Shown in pieces: positions 51,979 to 61,420 of a stretch of 64,000 bases of DNA. This DNA comes from CAVUBL01 sp963837945 (GTDB lineage Bacteria > Acidobacteriota > Thermoanaerobaculia > Multivoradales > DATKCC01): contig CAWIQD010000006.1 in assembly GCA_963837945.1 (NCBI GenBank), forward strand, positions 411,595-475,594, in the 5' to 3' direction. The position numbers were made by a program, and so were the translations under genes. The notes under the pieces were generated by a model. It saw nothing but the letters and a program-made list of their open reading frames with translations, made no database searches and had not been told where the DNA came from. The number at the start of each line of letters is the position of its first letter. Position 1 is the first letter of the stretch.

Positions 51979-52005
51979 GATACGCCTGATACGCCCGATA
52001 CGCCC
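51979..52005. repeat. Tandem 9-base repeats before radC cassette 2
   Basis: GATACGCC(T/C) is repeated three times in tandem with period 9 just before the end of the cassette. The 180 bases between the DUF499 stop and the cassette otherwise show no gene. Confidence 0.5.
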
Positions 52006-52017
52006 GGTACCGAGAAG

Positions 52018-52275
52018 CTATTTGCGAAGATCCTCGTGGCTCAGCCGAGACGCCTTCTCCAGCGTCTCGATTACCCACCGGAGCTGCTCCCCCAGCACGC
52101 ACTCCAGGTCCACCCGAAGCGCCGTCATCAAGTCCCACGGCATCTTCCCCTCCAGCATCTCGTCTTCCCTCGGCGACCGCGGGAGGCCCTCCAAGAGCCC
52201 CCGGAGCCGGTCCTCGATCGCCAGCAGCTCCTCGGCGATGGTCCGCAGATCGGCCTGGACCTCGGCCGGGGTCAT
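52018..52275 (-). CDS. Conserved hypothetical, last gene of radC cassette 2
   Basis: This 85-residue protein begins MTPAEVQADLRTIAEELLAI and is closely related to the 90-residue protein at 4064-4336. It shares the RSP-x-ED and FEG/LEG segments. It is the only gene of cassette 2 without a visible frameshift. The function is unknown. Confidence 0.6.
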   Translation of the reverse strand: MTPAEVQADLRTIAEELLAIEDRLRGLLEGLPRSPREDEMLEGKMPWDLMTALRVDLECVLGEQLRWVIETLEKASRLSHEDLRK

Positions 52276-53269
52276 CTCTCGCCCTTCCCGGCCCGCGGTC
52301 CATGCCGCCGCCTTGCCAGGCTCCGGTACTGGATCGCCTCGGCGACGTGCGGGGCGCCGGCGGTCTCGCTCCCGGCCAGGTCGGCGATCGTCCTCGCCAC
52401 CCGGAGGATGATCCCGGTCTCGCGGATCGTGAGCCCCAGGCGGTCGAAGGCGGTGTCGAGGAGCTGGCGGCCCTTGGCGTCCGGCTCGCAGACCTTCGGG
52501 AGCGCCGCCGGTGGGAGGTGGGCGTTGAGGGTGGACTGGCCCGGTCGGGAGAGCTGGCGATCCCTGGCCGCCTGCACCCGCTCCCGGACCGTGGCGCTCG
52601 TCTCTCCCGGTCCACCGAGGTACTCGCACAGGCAGAGGGCCGGGACCTCGACGACTTGGTGGACGAGATCGAGGATGGACTCCTCCACCGGCGCCCAGTG
52701 GCGGTCGAGAGCGCGGCGGGTGCAGGGGCACTCGTGGTAGGCGTTGCCGAGGTTCCCGCACGGGCAGGACCGCATGGCGCCGACGAGGTGGAACGGGAGG
52801 TGGTCTGCGGCGACACCTTCCCCTCGACTCCGGCCCGGTGCCCTCCGTCGATCGCCTGGCGGAGCACCCGGAGGGATCGCCTCCCGAAGGCGGGGAGGTT
52901 GTCCAGGAAGAGGACCCCGCCGCGGGCGAGGTCCACTTCTCCCGGTCTCCGGCGGCCGACGAGGGCGAGAGGCCGGGTGCTGAAGTGGGGAGCGCGGAAG
53001 GGTCTCCCGGTCGGCGGCTCCAGCTTCGCCCGCCGGTAGGTCTCGGCGATCGCGTCTCTCTCCTCGGCGGTCGGTGGCGGCAGGATCCCGGGCACGCACC
53101 GGGCCAGCATCGTCTTCCCCGAGGACCGGGGGCCGATCAACAGGATCGAGTGCCCTCCGGCGGCGGCGACCTCCAGGGCGCGCTTGGCGGCTTCCTGGGC
53201 GCGGACGTTGGCGAGGTCGAAGGGCTGGAGGGTGTCGGCGGAGTCGAGGGGCGGGCCGGGCGCGCTCAC
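52272..53269 (-). pseudogene. ComM/YifB-like ATPase, copy 2, frameshifted
   Basis: The GTG at 53269 matches the start in copy 1. The first part (Walker A IGPRSSGKT, GGVLFLDNL) and the last part (DHLPFHLVGAMRSCPCGN to the end) are in different frames. They are joined across about 52805-52860, where the sequence is two bases longer than in copy 1. Both halves are otherwise well preserved. Either real decay or an assembly indel explains it. Walker B here has Asn instead of the second acidic residue. Confidence 0.7.
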
Positions 53270-53732
53270 CGGTCGGCCTCCCCGTCGTCGTCTTCCGTCC
53301 TCGTCCCGTCGTCCTCCTCGTCGGCGGTCATCTCCGCGAGAGCCGCCTCCAGGGCCGCGATCACCTTCTGGAGCGCCTTGGCCTGCTTCCCGGTCACGGC
53401 GCCGAGCTGGACCTCCTGCCGGCTCGTCCACGTCGACGTAGGTGGCGGCGTCCTTCAGCCGCTCGGTCAGCTCGAGGAGATCCACCAGCGCCGCCTCGGC
53501 CTCGGCGTAGACCAGGGGCACCGGGCAGGGCGTCCGGACGGTCTCGCCGACCATCGTGTGCAGGAGGTCCCCGAAGCGCCGGAGGGTCTCCTCGTGTTCG
53601 GGCTCGCCGGCGAGGAGGACCAGGAAGCCCTCCCGGAAAGCGGGATTGGGCTCCTTGGTGGACGGCATGGTGGACTCGGCGGCCGCGATCATCGTTGTGG
53701 CCGTCGTTCGGAGTGCGGGTCTCGTCGCTCAT
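53266..53732 (-). pseudogene. Cassette hypothetical, copy 2, two frameshifts
   Basis: The start MSDETRTPND matches copy 1 (5325-5807). The frame changes at about 53700 (where copy 1 has extra acidic codons) and again at about 53415, where one base is added. The middle part REGFLVLLAGEPEH is conserved. Two independent indels in a 0.47-kb gene suggest decay or poor base quality in this cassette. Confidence 0.65.
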
Positions 53733-54473
53733 CCCAGCACCCCCCGATTCCGGAGCGAGATCCACCGATTCGTGCTCCCGAGGATGAGGTGGTCGAGCAA
53801 CCTCACCCCGACGATGGCGCCGGCCTCTTCCAGCCGCCGGGTGAACCGGATGTCCTCGGGCGACGGCGACGGGATCGCCACTTGGGTGGGTATGCCACAG
53901 GAGGATGCCCCCAGCCCCGACAGCTAGAGCAGCGCACAGGATCGGCCGGGGCTCGGTGGCGGCCCTGATCAGCGTGCCCTTGAAGATCTCACTCTCGGCG
54001 ATGAGCCGGTGCCGGGCGTCGAGGTAGAGGGCGCCCATCACCTCCTGATCCCGGACGGCGTACCGGAGGACCAGGTAGCGGGCGATCTCCGCGGGCCGGT
54101 CGAGAAGCTCCCGCTCGGGGATCTCGGCGCGGGCGAGTCGGCGGGCCAGCTCCAGGGAGGCGAGGACGGACGCCGCCTTGGCCTCCCCGATCCCGCGGCG
54201 CTGGAGGGTCTCGGCTTGGATGCCCACGAGACCGACCAGGCCGCGGACCTCCTCCAGGATCTGCCGGGCGAGGTCGAGGGAGCAGACCTCCCGGCAGCCG
54301 TTGCCGAGGATGATCGAGAGGAGCTCGGGGTCGGAGAGGGAGGGGCCGCCGGATCGGAGGAGGCGCTGGCGGGGGCGTTCGTCCGGGGGGAGGTCCCGGA
54401 GCAGGGGTGGGCTGGGGTTGGGGTTGGAGTCGGGGTTGGGGGGTCGGTGTCTTCGGGGTCGTCGTCGGGTCAT
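53729..54473 (-). pseudogene. radC: RadC copy 2, frameshift in metal motif
   Basis: This matches copy 1 closely from ATG 54473 to HTHPSGDP, then one extra base at about 53873 shifts the frame. The rest of the motif (S-x2-D) and the C terminus are therefore out of frame. The N-terminal HhH region is intact. Copy 1 at 5804-6541 shows the undamaged sequence. Position and orientation mirror copy 1 exactly. Confidence 0.75.
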
Positions 54474-54636
54474 GGTGCCCCTGGCCCAGGGTCCAGGCCC
54501 AGGCGGGAGTGCCCGGGGCGGCCCTCGGGGCGAGGGGGCTGGTGAGTACGGAGGTTGAGGGGTGGGTGTCAACCACCTGCCGCTTCTTCTCAGTCTCCCT
54601 ACGTGCGATTCGGGGCAGCCGGGCGGGTTGAGCGGA

Positions 54637-54653
54637 GATAACCCCCGGTTATC
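54637..54653 (+). promoter_or_regulatory. GATAAC-N5-GTTATC palindromic box, left
   Basis: GATAACCCCCGGTTATC is a near-perfect palindrome with 7-base arms and a three-base centre. Its exact reverse complement is at 56473-56489. It ends 14 bases before the chosen PAP2 start (54668). Confidence 0.65.
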
Positions 54654-54667
54654 AGACGAGGCGCAGG

Positions 54668-55308
54668 TGATCGATCACTCGCCATATTCAGCGGAGTCAG
54701 ATCTTAAAAAGATTCTCGACCTTACTGTACGATTCTCCGAAGCGATCGTTCTCATCATAGGCGCTTATCAGTTCTACTTCTGGTGTCAACGGCGGTCGTG
54801 GCGACGGCCCTTGATCCTCTCCTCGAGAATCGATCGACTCATTCCGTTCAAGCCTGGCTGGGTTTGGATTTACAGCGGGCTCTACTACCCCGTCATCGTC
54901 TGGCTCACAATCGCCGCCCACTCCATGCGGGAATTCAGCTACATTACCTTCAGTTATCTCCTACTCCTAGCCCTTCAGATGCTGTTCTTTCTGTTGCTCC
55001 CAATCGAAACCCCTCCCGAGTGGAGACTAGACCGGGCCCCTGAGAACCTCTCAGAGTCCTTTCTCCTGCTCGTTCAGCGCCTTGACGCGCCTTCCAACTG
55101 TTTCCCTAGCATGCACGTAAGTGTGGCGACCCTGACGGCCTTCCACTTAGCGAACCTCATGCCCTCGCTTAGAGTAGTGGCCCACGTCTTCCCGGTTCTC
55201 ATCGCGATTAGCGCGCTATATACGAAGCAGCACTACATCCTGGATCTTCCAGCCGGCTTCCTGTGTGGTTGGGCGATATTCTTGCTGTATGGTCGACTGC
55301 CCACTTGA
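54668..55308 (+). CDS. PAP2/inositolphosphotransferase-like membrane enzyme
   Basis: From GTG 54668 this is a 213-residue protein with about five transmembrane segments. Motifs are NCFPSMHVSVAT (catalytic PSxH type) and YTKQHYILDLPAGF (H...D), the pattern of PAP2_3/Aur1-like inositolphosphotransferases and lipid phosphatases. An upstream GTG at 54562 would make the coding region run through the palindromic box; the start at 54668 with GAGGCG before it fits better. It faces the membrane protein gene at 55317. GC is low. Confidence 0.7.
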
Positions 55309-55316
55309 CCCCATCG

Positions 55317-56405
55317 TCAGCGCGGTAGGCCAAGTCGACCGAACCAGCCGCTCAGAATGGCTGAGAGTTGGCCGAGGAGCGGCTTGACCTTTGGAAGCAG
55401 CGTAAGTGCTGGCCCAGTCAGGATGGTAAAGCTCTCGAATGACTGGCGAATCGGTAGGGGCCATGTCGGGAGCTTCTTTAGGCACGAGTAGATTGCCAGG
55501 AGCGCATTCAACGAATCAGCAACCTCAACTTCTGACTTACCAAGTCTATCCACATCCTCAAGCGATGAGGTTTCAAAGCGATCAAGGATCTGGTCGCCGA
55601 TCATTTCTCGCCTGCGCCTCATGATCGATCTCAGCTTGAAAACAGGGACGGTGAAAAGGGGGACCGAGACAGCTAGGTAGACAAGGACACCCACACCACG
55701 AATGCTTTCCTTCACATCGAATAGTACCTTGTCTTGAACAGCAAAAAGAGAGAAAATCAGAAGGAGCAAGAAATTTAGGCGCAGGAACTTCAATGCTGGT
55801 TCCCCTAGCGGCCTGAGCCCCCCTGCCTCGTCCAAGGAAAAGGGTTGATACCTTACTTCTGTAGGTGTGAGATTTGAGACTAGCCGCAGGTAAATGATTT
55901 GGCATAGCATCGCTTGTCCCAGGGAATACATGAAAAGCACCGTCCAAAATGACGCAATCCAGCCCGTAGCCGTCAAGAAGGAGACTCCCTCCGGCGTTCG
56001 TGTTACTACGGCGTCGAGGTACCCACCGCCAAAGAAAAAGTGGATATAGAGGACCATCGAGCCTGTTGCCGCAGTGAGCCAGCCGAGAGCCGTCAAAGCC
56101 TGCTGCGCGCGTGAGTATCTGAACTTGGAAGTGCCGTAGGTATTCTCCAGAGTTCGCACGGAGTGGCAAACTTCAAGGATAAGATATATGGCGATAGGAT
56201 TGAGGACGAGGAAGTCTAGGAGTGTCGAAAGGTTCAAGACCAGCGGATAGACAAGCAACGTTTTGCCGTCCATGCTGAGGGTTCCGATATGGAAGAGACG
56301 GTCCTCGAGCCAAGCAACGAAGCATGTCGAGCCGAACGCCAGGAAGGCATAGAGATATGCAACCCGGCCTGTGTCTAGGGGGCGAATCTCCGCGAGACTA
56401 CCCAA
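55317..56405 (-). CDS. Polytopic membrane protein, unknown
   Basis: This 362-residue protein has about six transmembrane helices (TCFVAWLEDRL region, LLDFLVLNPIAIYLILEV, ALGWLTAATGSMVLYIHF, WTVLFMYSLGQAMLCQIIY, LLLLIFSLFAVQDKV, LVYLAVSVPLFTVPVF). A cytosolic tail with MRRRREMIGDQILDRFETSS follows. No family is recognised. It converges on the PAP2 gene with only eight bases between the stops. The upstream palindromic box lies 67 bases before its ATG. Codon use is lower in GC than in the flanking IS4 and radC genes. Confidence 0.65.
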   Translation of the reverse strand: MGSLAEIRPLDTGRVAYLYAFLAFGSTCFVAWLEDRLFHIGTLSMDGKTLLVYPLVLNLSTLLDFLVLNPIAIYLILEVCHSVRTLENTYGTSKFRYSRAQQALTALGWLTAATGSMVLYIHFFFGGGYLDAVVTRTPEGVSFLTATGWIASFWTVLFMYSLGQAMLCQIIYLRLVSNLTPTEVRYQPFSLDEAGGLRPLGEPALKFLRLNFLLLLIFSLFAVQDKVLFDVKESIRGVGVLVYLAVSVPLFTVPVFKLRSIMRRRREMIGDQILDRFETSSLEDVDRLGKSEVEVADSLNALLAIYSCLKKLPTWPLPIRQSFESFTILTGPALTLLPKVKPLLGQLSAILSGWFGRLGLPR

Positions 56406-56472
56406 GAGAGGATCGAGAGGCCGAACCGAAAGTTGTGCAGCTCGCTACAGCCATGGCCTTAGGAACTCCATC

Positions 56473-56489
56473 GATAACCGGGGGTTATC
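56473..56489 (-). promoter_or_regulatory. GATAAC-N5-GTTATC palindromic box, right
   Basis: On the minus strand this is GATAACCCCCGGTTATC, identical over 17 bases to the box at 54637-54653. The two copies in inverted orientation bracket the PAP2 and membrane-protein genes. Confidence 0.65.
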
Positions 56490-56620
56490 CTGAGCCCGGA
56501 TAGATAGCAACTGCGGAGGCCATTATCATCTGAGATGAGCAAGGTGTCAATAGCGGAGCTGCGAATCGGCTGGGGCACCGGCTTGGCTGGTTGCTCGCGG
56601 CGGAGTCCTCTCTCTAGGGG

Positions 56621-58072
56621 CAATACTCTTCATTTAGAGACGATTCGCGCGGTCGGCTCGCATTTCTTGGTTCCGCCAGGCTGGCGCGACTTGGTGGGGA
56701 AGTTGCTCATCTTGCGCTTGACGACCCTGGGATTGCGGAGCCCACGGCTGGAGTTTCGGCGGACCTCGAGAATCTCCTCGAGCAGAAGCTCATGGAGTAG
56801 TGGGCTCTCCTGAGGGGGGAAAAGAGCCGGCGGTTAGAATCTTGCGCTTGACGACTCGCACGGCGTGGACGAAGGAGAGCTCGTCGGGGTCGAGGTCCGC
56901 GTGGAGGGCGGCCTCATGCATGATGCCTCGGACGGCATAGTGGGCGAGCAGGAGGCCGTAGAACTCCTGGCGCACCAGCTCGGGGGTCTTGCTGCGCAGC
57001 ACGATGCTGCGCCCGCGCAGATGGGTCTTGAGCTCGTCGAACGCGTTCTCGATCTCCCAGCGTTCGTGGTAGAGGGCGGCCAGCTCCTCGGCCGGAGCCT
57101 CGTCGGGATCGAGGATCGTGGTGAGCAGCCGGTAGAGGGGCTCGGCGTCCTCGACACCGTCGAGGGTGTACTCGATGACGCGCACCGCGCGGCCCCGGTG
57201 GTCGTGGCGCCGGTCCTTCTCGGAGGGGTAGATCTTGCTCAGGTAGGAGCCGTCGGCGAGCCGCTCGTGGCAAGGCAGCACGGCGTTGCGCTTTATCCGC
57301 CACAGCAGGGCGGCCCCGGTGTCCTGGGCCTGGCTCCACAGGGCGAAGCCGAAGAAGTTGCGGTCGGCCAGGCAGAGCATCTCTGGGCTCAGACGCTCCA
57401 CGACCGAGCGGGCGAGCTCGATCTCGCTCATCGCGTACGGCCCTTGCTCCGCCCCGAACAGCACGTGGGTTCCCGATTCGACGAGGCACGCGAAGCGCAA
57501 CTGGGGATAGCCGCTCGTCCCACGCGAGGCTCCCGGACGCCCGAAGGCCTGAGCATTGACCACTTCGTCGGCCACGTCGAACGTGCTCCCGTCCAGGCTG
57601 ACCAGCCGCCAGCGGTGGTACCAGGCACCGCGGGTCTCTTCGACGGCGACGGGCTGGACCACTTCCTCGTAGAGCCGCCGGAGAGGCTCCACCCCCAGAC
57701 GGCTTCTCGCCTGCGAGATCCCCGACGGGCCCGTCGTCCGGATCCGCTTGATCGGCAGGCCAATCCACCCCAGCCCTTCCACCAGACACCGCAGGACCTC
57801 GCCGTACGCCACGCCCATGTAGAGCGCCAAGGCAATGACGTAGTACACCACCACATGAGCCGGCAGATTTCTCTGCCGCTGACTCTCCCGACCCTCCTGC
57901 CTCAACACCTCGTGGATCTTCTCCATCGGCACCCACGCCGCCACCGCACCCAGGCTGATGAAGTCCGTGACCCTCGCCCCTCCTGGAAGCTCTGCTGCCG
58001 TCCGCGCCATGGTCCCCTCCTCGGTTGATGAGGAGAGAATACACCGTGTCGCGATCTAAGTGAAGAGTATTG
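56621..58072 (-). mobile_element. IS4-family insertion sequence with 10-bp target duplication
   Basis: The ends CAATACTCTTCATTTAG (56621-56637) and CTAAGTGAAGAGTATTG (58056-58072) are inverted repeats with one mismatch. TCTCTAGGGG is directly repeated on both sides (56611-56620 and 58073-58082), a 10-base target duplication. The insertion is intact and probably recent. Confidence 0.9.
56790..58010 (-). CDS. IS4-family transposase
   Basis: This 406-residue transposase has an N-terminal IS4 domain (VPMEKIHEVLRQEGRESQRQ), first Asp in VSLDGSTFDVAD, second Asp in CLADRNFFGF and the YREK signature YHERWEIENAFDELK. It is complete and without frameshift, and the only gene of the element at 56621-58072. 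The 5' start at 58010 is 62 bases inside the terminal repeat. Confidence 0.9.
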   Translation of the reverse strand: MARTAAELPGGARVTDFISLGAVAAWVPMEKIHEVLRQEGRESQRQRNLPAHVVVYYVIALALYMGVAYGEVLRCLVEGLGWIGLPIKRIRTTGPSGISQARSRLGVEPLRRLYEEVVQPVAVEETRGAWYHRWRLVSLDGSTFDVADEVVNAQAFGRPGASRGTSGYPQLRFACLVESGTHVLFGAEQGPYAMSEIELARSVVERLSPEMLCLADRNFFGFALWSQAQDTGAALLWRIKRNAVLPCHERLADGSYLSKIYPSEKDRRHDHRGRAVRVIEYTLDGVEDAEPLYRLLTTILDPDEAPAEELAALYHERWEIENAFDELKTHLRGRSIVLRSKTPELVRQEFYGLLLAHYAVRGIMHEAALHADLDPDELSFVHAVRVVKRKILTAGSFPPSGEPTTP

Positions 58073-58288
58073 TCTCTAGGGGTGCGCCAGCCGTGGCAGG
58101 AGAGACAGGCACCGAGCTAAAGAGATGCTAGGCCTTCTGCCGGTCCTGCGTCGCCCGACCTGGCCTAGCTTTGAAGATTGGCAGGGGTTTCCTTGTCGGG
58201 CCACCGGCTGAGGCTAGGAGGTGCTCTCTCGTGGAAGGACCAGCCTCCACTGGCTACACCCTTGCGGTGAAACCCCGAGAACTTGAGG

Positions 58289-58322
58289 CCCAACCTTCTG
58301 ATCTCCAGTCAGATGCTCTATC
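58289..58322 (-). repeat. tRNA-derived middle segment, second copy
   Basis: It is almost identical to 12036-12069 (CCAACCTTCTGATC, CAGTCAGATGCTCTATCC). Sequence to its left differs completely from that at 12035, so this marks the right border of element B cargo. The following 300 bases resemble 12070-12358 with scattered substitutions. Confidence 0.6.
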
Positions 58323-58612
58323 CCCGCTTTCCCCAGTGTTTCCGGGGATCGGCCTCCCGAGCGCCCTCGAAACGGCCCTCCGGATGAGACCCGGTGAGAG
58401 CCCCTGGGACAACGCTAGTTTGAAGGGCCGCTAATCTTAGCCGCAGGACGAATCCAACAACCCTCAGCCCGTCAGTCACTTACGAGCACACCCCTCCTCC
58501 CCGGTCGCCTAGCGCGTGCTCAGCAGCAACGATAGAGCAACGAAAGACGCCCCGGCCAACTCATAGCCGGACATCTATTCCTTCTAACTGTCTCTGTGGA
58601 TTGGACTTAGGG

Positions 58613-58657
58613 TGGTGCGCCCAGGAGGAGTCGAACCCCCAACCTTCTGATCCGTAG
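58613..58657 (-). other. tRNA-Arg(ACG) 3' fragment, second attachment core
   Basis: It is identical to 12359-12403: CCA end, acceptor strand, T arm with TTCGACT, and anticodon loop CTACGGA. The 5' half is again missing. Distance to the integrase start is 335 bases, the same as in copy 1. Confidence 0.75.
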
Positions 58658-58991
58658 ACTAGTTGTCGCTGTAATTCTCAAGGGAGATCACCCCGTCTCA
58701 TCCCGTCTCATGGGGACTCATGCGGCCTCCGTAACTCGTTGCGGTGGCTGGACTTATCAGCGTCTCATGGTGTATCATCCGGTCCATGGAGACCTCGCCC
58801 AAGCGCAGGCATCCTGGCAACGATGGGACAACGACAGACCCCGGGTCCTCCGTGCCCGGTGGCGGGAGCGGCCGAAGGGCCGGTTCCGGGGTCGAAGGGG
58901 CCTCGGCCCCCGGGGGTCTGGCAACGACGGACCCCATCGTTGCCACCACCGGAAGGCGGGGCGAGGGCGGCCCCAGGACCAGGAGACGACC

Positions 58992-60308
58992 ATGGGATTG
59001 ACCGACCGCACGATTCGATCCGCCAAGGTGCCGGCGGGCCTCAACCAACGAGAGCTCCGGGACGACCAGGTCCGGGGCCTGGTGCTCCGGGTGTACAAGA
59101 CCGGCGCGCGGGTCTGGTTCGTCTTCTACAGGCGCAAGGGGGACAACCACCGGCGGATCTTCAAGCTCGGCGACTACCCCGGCCTCGGCCTCAAGCAGGC
59201 CCGCGAGCTCGCCGAGCAGGAGCTGGGCCGGATCGCCGCCGGCGACGACCCCCAGGCCGAGCGGGTGGCCGCCCGAGAGCGAAGCGGCGCCGAGACCGTC
59301 GAGGCCCTCTCCGACCGCTATCTCGAGGAGTACTCCGGCCCCCACAAGCGGCCGAAGAGCCACGCCCTGGACCGCTGGCAGCTCGAGACCTACGTGGTGC
59401 CGCAGTGGGGCGAGCGCCCCGTCGACGAGATCACGAAGCAAGACGTCCGCGACCTCCTCCAGGCCCTCGCCGACGGCACCCTGGCCGCCCGCGGCAAGCC
59501 CACCACCACGGCGCCCCGGAACCTCCGCGCCCTCCTGTCGAAGATGTTCGACTGGGCGGCCGACCAGGGCCTCGTCACCGGCAACCCGGCGACCGGCGTC
59601 AAGCTCCCCGTCCGGGTCCGGGAGCACCTGAAGAAGGGCGGGCGCGACCGCGTGCTCTCGGACGAGGAGATCCAGACGCTCTGGGGCGCCCTCGACGAGC
59701 TGGAGACGACCGCCCCCCGGCAGGAGGAGGCCCCGGTCTCGGCCTCGGCCTTCCGGCTGATTCTCCTGACGGCCCAGCGCCCGGGCGAGGTCATGGCGAT
59801 GCGGTGGGCCGACATCGAGGACGGCTCCTGGTGGGTGATCCCGGCCGAGGTCGCGAAGAACGGCGAGGCGAACCGGGTGCCGCTCTCCCCTCACGTCCGA
59901 GAGATCCTCACCCGGCTCCGGCCGGCAACCGGCGCTTCCGGGTGGGTGTTCGAGAGCCCCTACCGGAAGGGCCGGCACCTGACGACGCTCAAGACCGCCA
60001 ACTACGCGATCGTCGAGCGGACCGGGATGCGCCCCTGGACCCCGCACGACCTCCGGCGGACGGCGGCCTCCAAGATGCGGGCGCTCGGAGTGGACCGGCG
60101 GACGGTCCAGGCGATCCTGAACCACAAGGACTCCGACGTCACGGCCGTCTACGACAGATACGGGATGGACCCGGAGAAGCGGGAGGCCCTCGCCCTCTGG
60201 GGCCGGCGGATCGAGGAGATCGTCCGGCCAGGCGGCCAGGGCGCAGTGGTCCCTTTCCCCAGCCGGCGTTCCAGAGACAGGGCGAGCGAGCGGAGAGCCG
60301 AGCCGTAG
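58992..60308 (+). CDS. int: P4-type tyrosine integrase, intact copy
   Basis: This 438-residue protein has a DUF4102-like N terminus (MGLTDRTIRSAKVPAGLNQR, VFYRRKGDNHRRIFKLGDYP), a core-binding domain (SDRYLEEYSGPHKRP) and a catalytic domain. R is in TAQRPGEVMAM, K in AKNGEANRVPLS, HxxR in PHDLRRTAASKM, H/Tyr in LNHKDSDVTAVYDRYGMD. The start has an AGGAG RBS (AGGAGACGACC). It is near-identical to copy 1, which is broken by one extra base. It should be able to act at the tRNA-Arg site. Confidence 0.9.
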   Translation: MGLTDRTIRSAKVPAGLNQRELRDDQVRGLVLRVYKTGARVWFVFYRRKGDNHRRIFKLGDYPGLGLKQARELAEQELGRIAAGDDPQAERVAARERSGAETVEALSDRYLEEYSGPHKRPKSHALDRWQLETYVVPQWGERPVDEITKQDVRDLLQALADGTLAARGKPTTTAPRNLRALLSKMFDWAADQGLVTGNPATGVKLPVRVREHLKKGGRDRVLSDEEIQTLWGALDELETTAPRQEEAPVSASAFRLILLTAQRPGEVMAMRWADIEDGSWWVIPAEVAKNGEANRVPLSPHVREILTRLRPATGASGWVFESPYRKGRHLTTLKTANYAIVERTGMRPWTPHDLRRTAASKMRALGVDRRTVQAILNHKDSDVTAVYDRYGMDPEKREALALWGRRIEEIVRPGGQGAVVPFPSRRSRDRASERRAEP

Positions 60309-60316
60309 CATCATCC

Positions 60317-60345
60317 TTGACAGGTCGTGTACTCTAGCGTTACAG
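60317..60345 (+). promoter_or_regulatory. Promoter of higBA
   Basis: TTGACA (60317-60322) and TTACAG (60340-60345) are spaced by 17 bases. The ATG of higB lies seven bases after the -10 box, so the mRNA may be leaderless, like brnT at 14152. Confidence 0.5.
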
Positions 60346-60352
60346 TCGCCCC

Positions 60353-60629
60353 ATGATCCGGAGCTTCCAACACAAGGGCCTCCGAGAAGCTCTACGAGAC
60401 CGGGATCAGCCGGAAGGTCCGGCAGGATCTCCAGGGACGAGCGTTGCGCAGGCTCGACGCCCTGGAAGAGGCCCAGACCCTGGAGGCTCTCAACGTCCCG
60501 GGGTTCAACTTCCACCCGCTCCGAGGCAAGCCGACGCGCTACAGCCTGCACGTCAACGGCCCGTGGTGCATCACCTTCGAATGGGACGATGGCGAGGCCC
60601 TCCGAGTCGACCTGGAGCAGTACCACTAG
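60353..60629 (+). pseudogene. higB: HigB-type toxin, frameshifted
   Basis: The first frame gives MIRSFQHKGL; after one extra C near 60380 the other frame continues EKLYETGISRKVRQDLQG and LDALEEAQTLEALNVPG, FNFHPLRGKPTRYSLHV and WCITFEWDDGEALRVDLEQY. Together they match HigB mRNA-interferases. Only the indel prevents a complete 92-residue toxin. Decay and sequence error are both possible; the antitoxin next door is intact. Confidence 0.75.
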
Positions 60630-60639
60630 GAGTCCAACG

Positions 60640-60960
60640 ATGCCCGACACCGCCACCGCCCGCCCGGTCCGCCGGCGCCAGCCCACCCACCCGGGGGAGA
60701 TCCTGCGCGAGGACGTGCTGCCCGCGCTGCGCCTCTCTGTCTCGGAGGCTGCCCGGCAGCTCCGCGTGACCCGGCAGACCCTCCACCGGATCCTCTCGGG
60801 CCGTTCGGCGGTGACGCCGGAGATGGCGCTGCGCCTGGGGAAGTTCTGCGGCAACGGCCCGGACCTCTGGCTCCGCATGCAGCAGGCCCACGATCTCTGG
60901 CAGGCCCGCGAGCAGCTCCGTGCTGAGCTCGAGAAGATCCCGGGGCACGCGGTCCGGTGA
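60640..60960 (+). CDS. higA: HigA-type antitoxin
   Basis: This 106-residue HTH_XRE protein of HigA type has PTHPGEILREDVLPALRLSVS, RQLRVTRQTLHRILSGRSA and GNGPDLWLRMQQAHDLWQA. It begins ten bases after the higB stop. It should repress the shared promoter at 60317-60345 and neutralise HigB. Confidence 0.85.
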   Translation: MPDTATARPVRRRQPTHPGEILREDVLPALRLSVSEAARQLRVTRQTLHRILSGRSAVTPEMALRLGKFCGNGPDLWLRMQQAHDLWQAREQLRAELEKIPGHAVR

Positions 60961-61129
60961 ACGGCGCGGCGCCGGAGCGCCTTGGCTTCAGCGAGGTGAT
61001 CGGTGGCGGTCTCGACCGCGGTGACGCTCACCAGGGCCGCCCGAACCTCGCTCGTGGGCAAGGCAGAACACGGAGAACCGGGAGGATGACTCTCTGCACG
61101 AGGATCATCGAGATCCCTGGAGGGTGAAG

Positions 61130-61420
61130 ATGGCGAGTCACCGCTATCGCGTTCTCAAGGAGCTACCCTGGATCGAAGGAGGACGACCCGTTCCTTTCGG
61201 GTGGGAGGGCGGTCGCGCGGTGGTCTACCAGCCCGGGGATACTGTCGAAATCGACGACCGAGAAGCTCGACGGCGTCTACCGTCGCATCGAGGCGATCGA
61301 CGACGGCGGCCGCTCCGTCCTGGAAGCTGCCCGCGCCAAGGGAAACCAGCCGGCGCGGAGGATCGCGGTCGCGGACCTGCACCCCCGTATGGTCGAGTGG
61401 ATGTCCCGCACCCAGGATGA
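61130..61420 (+). CDS. Short hypothetical protein, possibly frameshifted
   Basis: From ATG 61130 the first 45 residues look coding (ASHRYRVLKELPWIEGGRPV, VVYQPGDTVEIDD), similar to small head-tail-type phage proteins. After about 61265 this frame becomes low-complexity and arginine-rich, while another frame becomes coding-like (EKLDGVYRRIEAID) and runs into the next gene. It is either a short protein or one gene broken by an indel. The interval 60961-61129 holds nothing recognised. Confidence 0.35.
   Translation: MASHRYRVLKELPWIEGGRPVPFGWEGGRAVVYQPGDTVEIDDREARRRLPSHRGDRRRRPLRPGSCPRQGKPAGAEDRGRGPAPPYGRVDVPHPG

Noticed and set aside
54562..54667. PAP2 gene start at GTG 54562
   Set aside because: The region is still similar to the radC leader of the other copy and would place the palindromic box inside the coding region.
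56535..56813. Small plus-strand ORF across the IS4 left end
   Set aside because: It crosses the IS boundary at 56621 and is low complexity, so it cannot predate or belong to one unit.
58698..61061. Very long minus-strand ORF opposite the integrase and HigBA
   Set aside because: It mirrors intact, motif-bearing plus-strand genes, is arginine/glycine/leucine-rich, and recurs only because the integrase is duplicated (12787-14115).
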